Positions 63,882-64,000 of a stretch of 64,000 nt of DNA are shown here, one piece after another. The first letter of the stretch is position 1. The number at the start of each line of letters is the position of its first letter. The stretch comes from Muraenolepis orangiensis. Taxonomy: Eukaryota > Chordata > Actinopteri > Gadiformes > Muraenolepididae. A model generated the notes under the pieces. The model was not told where the DNA came from. It searched no databases and saw only the letters and a program-made list of their open reading frames with translations. Position numbers and translations under genes: made by a program. The stretch is from NCBI GenBank assembly GCA_027704905.1, contig CM050999.1:7932392-7996391 (forward strand). The letters are read 5' to 3'.

Positions 63882-64000
63882 TCTTTGACAACCAGCAGGG
63901 GGTGAGGGTCTGCCGTCACTCCCACGGCACCTTCCTCGAGACCCCCGCCTCCCTGTCCTCCAGCACCTCCAGCGTTGGGGTGGAGGCCTGGGTGGGCGGA
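63882..64000 (+). CDS. probable exon of an unidentified gene, cut by the window edge
   Basis: After a long pyrimidine tract and 'ctag' at 63878-63881, only one plus frame is open to the end. It reads 'FDNQQGVRVCRHSHGTFLET' followed by a Ser-rich stretch. Nearly every third base is G or C, unlike the surrounding DNA. The phase would be 2. I do not recognise the protein. A minus-strand reading (Gly-rich, ending in a stop at the same border) cannot be excluded. Confidence 0.4.

Overview
This is a piece of a vertebrate nuclear genome, almost certainly a ray-finned fish. It contains two spliced genes with vertebrate splice sites, and L2-type LINE tails, Rex1/CR1-like LINEs, a chromodomain Ty3/Gypsy element, several hAT remnants and tRNA-derived SINEs typical of teleosts. 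About twenty long (AC)n/(GT)n tracts, some over 150 bp, would suit a gadiform (cod-like) fish. That last step is inference; no species is named by the sequence.

Layout. Positions 1-15830 hold no cellular gene I can defend. They are a mosaic of microsatellites, a SINE, L2 and Rex1-like LINE pieces, a hAT-like transposase wreck, a Gypsy RT fragment, a 25-bp minisatellite and a 27-bp minisatellite. A foldback element with perfect palindromes ends just upstream of the first gene. Positions 16099-44931 hold a nine-exon, plus-strand glycosyltransferase family 92 gene: about 1.46 kb of coding sequence spread over 29 kb. Its introns carry most of the mobile DNA: a Gypsy/chromovirus with LTRs, a 4.7-kb minisatellite with an L2 inserted in it, a 3.6-kb DNA transposon with ~140-bp inverted ends and an uncharacterised gene, a second element with ~310-bp inverted ends, and a nested stack (LINE inside hAT inside an older hAT). 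Exon 8 carries a compound CCA/CCT repeat that puts the two halves of the exon in different frames.

Positions 45000-52690 are intergenic: a tandem duplication of a ~0.7-kb block plus a 23-bp minisatellite. Inside it are a possible orphan start exon and two copies of a 49-nt exon-like sequence with good splice sites. Positions 52899-60997 hold a 12-exon galectin-4-like gene (two carbohydrate-recognition domains joined by a Gly-rich linker that contains a coding minisatellite), with its own TATA box. From 61000 to the end lie possible poly(A) signals on both strands, a SINE fragment, weak ORFs and, at the right edge, one probable coding exon of an unidentified gene.

The two confident genes both act on glycans: a Golgi-type membrane glycosyltransferase and a lectin that binds beta-galactosides. 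Their adjacency suggests no operon-like relation and is noted only as context. Exon boundaries were read by eye from splice signals and reading frame. Transposon family names rest on protein motifs and end sequences, not on a database search.
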